Shown piece after piece: positions 5,755 through 7,117 of a stretch of 7,117 bases of DNA. Under the pieces are notes generated by a model that was not told the origin of the DNA, did no database searches, and saw only the letters and a list, made by a program, of their open reading frames with translations. The DNA is from Verrucomicrobiota bacterium. GTDB lineage: Bacteria > Verrucomicrobiota > Verrucomicrobiia > Limisphaerales > JAGWYX01. Location of the stretch: assembly GCA_018969165.1 (NCBI GenBank), contig JAGWYX010000188.1, forward strand, positions 1-7,117, read 5' to 3'. Within the stretch, counting starts at the first letter, position 1. Every line of letters begins with the position of its first letter. Position numbers and translations under genes: made by a program.

Positions 5755-5766
5755 GAGGCGCGCCTC
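5755..5766. promoter_or_regulatory. 12-bp perfect palindrome upstream of the epimerase-like gene
   Basis: GAGGCGCGCCTC is a perfect palindrome that ends 8 bp before the ATG at 5775. A dimeric regulator could bind it, or the GAGG half could serve as a distant, weak ribosome-binding site. It may equally be part of the repeat-rich surroundings. No second copy was noticed in the window. Confidence 0.3.
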
Positions 5767-5774
5767 GCTAGCCT

Positions 5775-6416
5775 ATGGTGAAATGTTCCACTTCGCTCTG
5801 GTCGGCCGATCTGGGCAACCTGGCGGCGGAGCTGCGCCGCGTCGAGCCGTATTCCGAGCGTTTCCATCTCGACGTCGCCGATGGGCATTACGTCAAGAAC
5901 CTGCTCTTCTTCCCCGACTTGGTGAAGGCGCTCCGCCCGCACACGCGCCTCCCATTCGAGATCCATCTCATGGTCACCGATCCGCTGGACTGGATCGATC
6001 CGTTCGTCGAGGCCGGGGCCGACGGGATCATTTTTTGTTTCGATGCCACGCCCGATCCGGGCGCGGTCCTGCGCGCGATCCGCGCCCGCGGCAAACAGGC
6101 GGGAGTCTCGCTGCTCCTCTCCGAGCCGATCGAGGTGCTGGACCCGTTTTGGGACCTGCTCGATGTCGTCACGATTGTCGGCACCGCCATGGGCATCAAG
6201 GGCGCGTCAATGGACCCCTCGGTGCCCGACAAAATCCGGCGCACCCGCGAAGTCATCCGGCGCCGCGGAGTGCGGACCGAGATCGAGGCCGACGGCGGCA
6301 TTCGGCGCGAGACGGTGCCGAAGCTGGCCGCAGCGGGGGCGGACCTGATCGTGCCCGGCTCGCTGATGTTCAAGGAAGACCCGGCGGCGATGCGCGCCTG
6401 GTTGCGCGGGCTCTAA
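5775..6416 (+). CDS. Ribulose-phosphate 3-epimerase family protein (divergent)
   Basis: A 213-aa TIM-barrel protein, normal length for the Rpe family (PF00834). Catalytic landmarks are present in order: S7 in TSLWSAD, H31 and D33 in FHLDVADGHYV, H64 in EIHLMV, and D173 in EADGGI, with PGSLMF as the phosphate-gripping turn near the end. These are the metal ligands and acid/base Asp pair of 3-epimerases. Differences from canonical Rpe are clear: HxE after strand 4 is replaced by FCFD (about residues 88-91), the Met in the HxDxMDG motif is Ala (A35), and the usual SVNPGFGGQ loop reads VGTAMGIKG. A related pentulose- or hexulose-phosphate epimerase/isomerase is therefore as likely as housekeeping Rpe, so no symbol is given. 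The ATG at 5775 follows the repeat block and lacks a good Shine-Dalgarno. It is separate from the upstream operon and convergent with the next gene. Confidence 0.87.
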   Translation: MVKCSTSLWSADLGNLAAELRRVEPYSERFHLDVADGHYVKNLLFFPDLVKALRPHTRLPFEIHLMVTDPLDWIDPFVEAGADGIIFCFDATPDPGAVLRAIRARGKQAGVSLLLSEPIEVLDPFWDLLDVVTIVGTAMGIKGASMDPSVPDKIRRTREVIRRRGVRTEIEADGGIRRETVPKLAAAGADLIVPGSLMFKEDPAAMRAWLRGL

Positions 6417-6488
6417 GTTCCCCTTCGCTTGCTAGGCGATGGGTTCTAGTCCGCGCATCGGGAACCTGAATGGTGATGATTATTCAGG
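6417..6488. terminator. Stem-loops between convergent genes (weak terminator candidates)
   Basis: The 63-bp gap between the convergent genes holds GTTCCC (6417-6422) pairing with GGGAAC (6460-6465). A second stem, CCTGAAT (6465-6471) with ATTCAGG (6482-6488), reaches into the end of the minus-strand gene. Convergent genes need termination here, but neither stem is followed by a T-tract, so the assignment rests mainly on position. Confidence 0.3.
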
Positions 6489-7085
6489 ACTTTGCTTCGT
6501 TTGTTTCGGCTTGAACTCCGCGGCTCGGCGCAGGGCTTCCATCGCTTGTTTGGCCGTCAGGCGCTCCATCCAGTTCTCCCGCGCCTCGATCGCCTCCTGC
6601 TGGCCTTGCTGCGCCGCCAGGTAAAGCCATTTGAACCCTTCGACCTCGTCCTTGGCCACGCCTGTGCCGCTGAAATAACAATCAGCCAGGTTGAACTGGG
6701 CGGTCGGTATTCCGCCTTCCGCGGCTTGGCGCAGCCATCTGGCCATCTCAGCCGGGTTCTTGGGCACACCCCAACCGACCGAATACATGTACGCCAGGTT
6801 GTAAGCGCCCTCCGCCGAGCCTTTGGCCGCCTCCTGTCGATACAGCGCCACCGCCTTGTCCGCCAGGAGCCGGCGCGGGGTCAGGTCCGCCATCGACACC
6901 TTGTCCTTGAAGTCCTCCTCCCATTCCAGTTTCGTGCTTTCGTACACCTCGCCGCCGACCGAGAGGTTCAGGCTCCGATCGTGCAGGCCGCACCGGACGA
7001 TCGGCACCTTGTCGCCCAGCAACTTCATCTCCGCCTCCTTCCAGTCCCGCATCCGCAGTTGTCCACCGCCCCAAATCCCTTCCAT
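6480..7085 (-). CDS. Sel1-repeat (tetratricopeptide-like) protein, possibly 5'-incomplete
   Basis: Read from ATG at 7085 this is a 201-aa protein. Residues about 90-125 (AEGAYNLAYMYSVGWGVPKN and following) and 126-161 (TAQFNLADCYFSGTGVAKDE and following) are two Sel1-like repeats with the A-xx-LG/A-xx-Y-xx-G-x-GV-xx-D pattern. They are preceded by a half repeat (76-89) and followed by a charged helical tail ending KPKQTKQSPE. Such alpha-solenoids usually scaffold protein-protein contacts; no enzymatic motif is seen. Residues 1-70 (containing PIVRCGLHDRSLNLSVGGEV) are not recognisable. The frame stays open upstream through 7117 (adding SYNYEFCPSP before the Met), so the true start may lie outside the window. 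No Shine-Dalgarno precedes 7085. The gene is convergent with the epimerase-like gene. Confidence 0.8.
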   Translation of the reverse strand: MEGIWGGGQLRMRDWKEAEMKLLGDKVPIVRCGLHDRSLNLSVGGEVYESTKLEWEEDFKDKVSMADLTPRRLLADKAVALYRQEAAKGSAEGAYNLAYMYSVGWGVPKNPAEMARWLRQAAEGGIPTAQFNLADCYFSGTGVAKDEVEGFKWLYLAAQQGQQEAIEARENWMERLTAKQAMEALRRAAEFKPKQTKQSPE

Positions 7086-7106
7086 CGGCGACGGACAGAA
7101 CTCATA

Positions 7107-7112
7107 ATTATA
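7107..7112 (-). promoter_or_regulatory. Perfect TATAAT on the minus strand, possible -10 box
   Basis: TATAAT reads 5'->3' on the minus strand from 7112 to 7107, 21 bases upstream of the ATG at 7085. Any -35 element would lie beyond the window. It would support 7085 as the true start of the Sel1 gene, but the same bases are also in-frame open codons (Tyr-Asn), so chance is a real alternative. Confidence 0.25.
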
Positions 7113-7117
7113 ACTGG

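Larger units (their letters stand above)
5177..5774. other. Repeat-containing intergenic region downstream of the operon
   Basis: About 600 bp without a credible gene. The first 165 bp (5177-5344) are less GC-rich, with short T and A runs and only weak stem-loops: AACCTT/AAGGTT at 5217-5236, GACTC/GAGTC at 5260-5279, and CTTGA/TCAAG at 5280-5308 enclosing CTGT/ACAG. None has a stem and T-tract good enough to call a terminator of the four-gene operon. The remainder is filled by inverted repeats (5354-5461, 5521-5538, 5631-5737) and a 12-bp palindrome at 5755-5766. Open frames across it are translations of these repeats with no domain. Confidence 0.7.

Noticed and set aside
5304..5966. A 220-codon minus-strand open frame across the downstream intergenic region
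   Set aside because: It is built from palindromic elements B and C plus antisense of the epimerase-like gene; no conserved motif is seen.
6437..6466. tRNA T-arm-like GGGTTCTAGTCC in the convergent gap
   Set aside because: The stem around the loop does not pair properly, the space is too short for a tRNA, and no anticodon or D-arm is present.

Overview
The window is GC-rich (G or C dominates third codon positions) and reads as a bacterial chromosome segment. A DUF1800 protein, a RuBisCO-like protein in a sugar-catabolic type operon, Gfo/Idh/MocA and xylose-isomerase-like enzymes, a Sel1-repeat protein and many GC-rich palindromic intergenic elements suggest Verrucomicrobiota (Pedosphaera/Limisphaera-like), with Planctomycetota as the alternative. 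This placement is an inference from gene content; no rRNA or other phylogenetic marker is present.

Layout. At the left edge (1-462, minus) is the N-terminal part of a DUF1800 protein, cut by the window edge. Divergent from it, after about 540 bp filled largely with inverted repeats (463-1003), comes a tight plus-strand operon of four genes whose stop and start codons overlap at every junction: a RuBisCO-like protein (1004-2422), a Gfo/Idh/MocA NAD(P)-dependent oxidoreductase (2419-3492), a sugar phosphate isomerase/epimerase-type TIM barrel (3492-4364) and an alpha/beta hydrolase (4364-5176). About 600 bp of non-coding DNA follows (5177-5774) and holds two larger inverted repeats that share terminal arms with the repeat upstream of the operon. 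Then comes a divergent ribulose-phosphate 3-epimerase family gene (5775-6416, plus). Convergent to it is a Sel1-repeat protein (6480-7085, minus) whose frame stays open to the right edge.

How the genes may work together. Oxidoreductase, hydrolase (possibly a lactonase), isomerase and RuBisCO-like protein form a plausible oxidative carbohydrate-acid pathway. The RuBisCO-like protein keeps the carbamate lysine and the metal-binding Asp/Glu but has lost several residues needed for CO2 fixation, so it most likely performs enolisation, isomerisation or decarboxylation. D-apionate catabolism, where RuBisCO-like proteins act on a phosphorylated 3-oxo-acid, is the nearest precedent I know. However, no kinase or transporter is visible here, and the substrate cannot be deduced. 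The 3-epimerase-like gene may be a functional neighbour, but it is separated from the operon by the repeat block.

The best candidates for something undescribed are the RuBisCO-like operon and the palindromic element family that flanks it on both sides, whose arms differ by a compensatory base-pair change.
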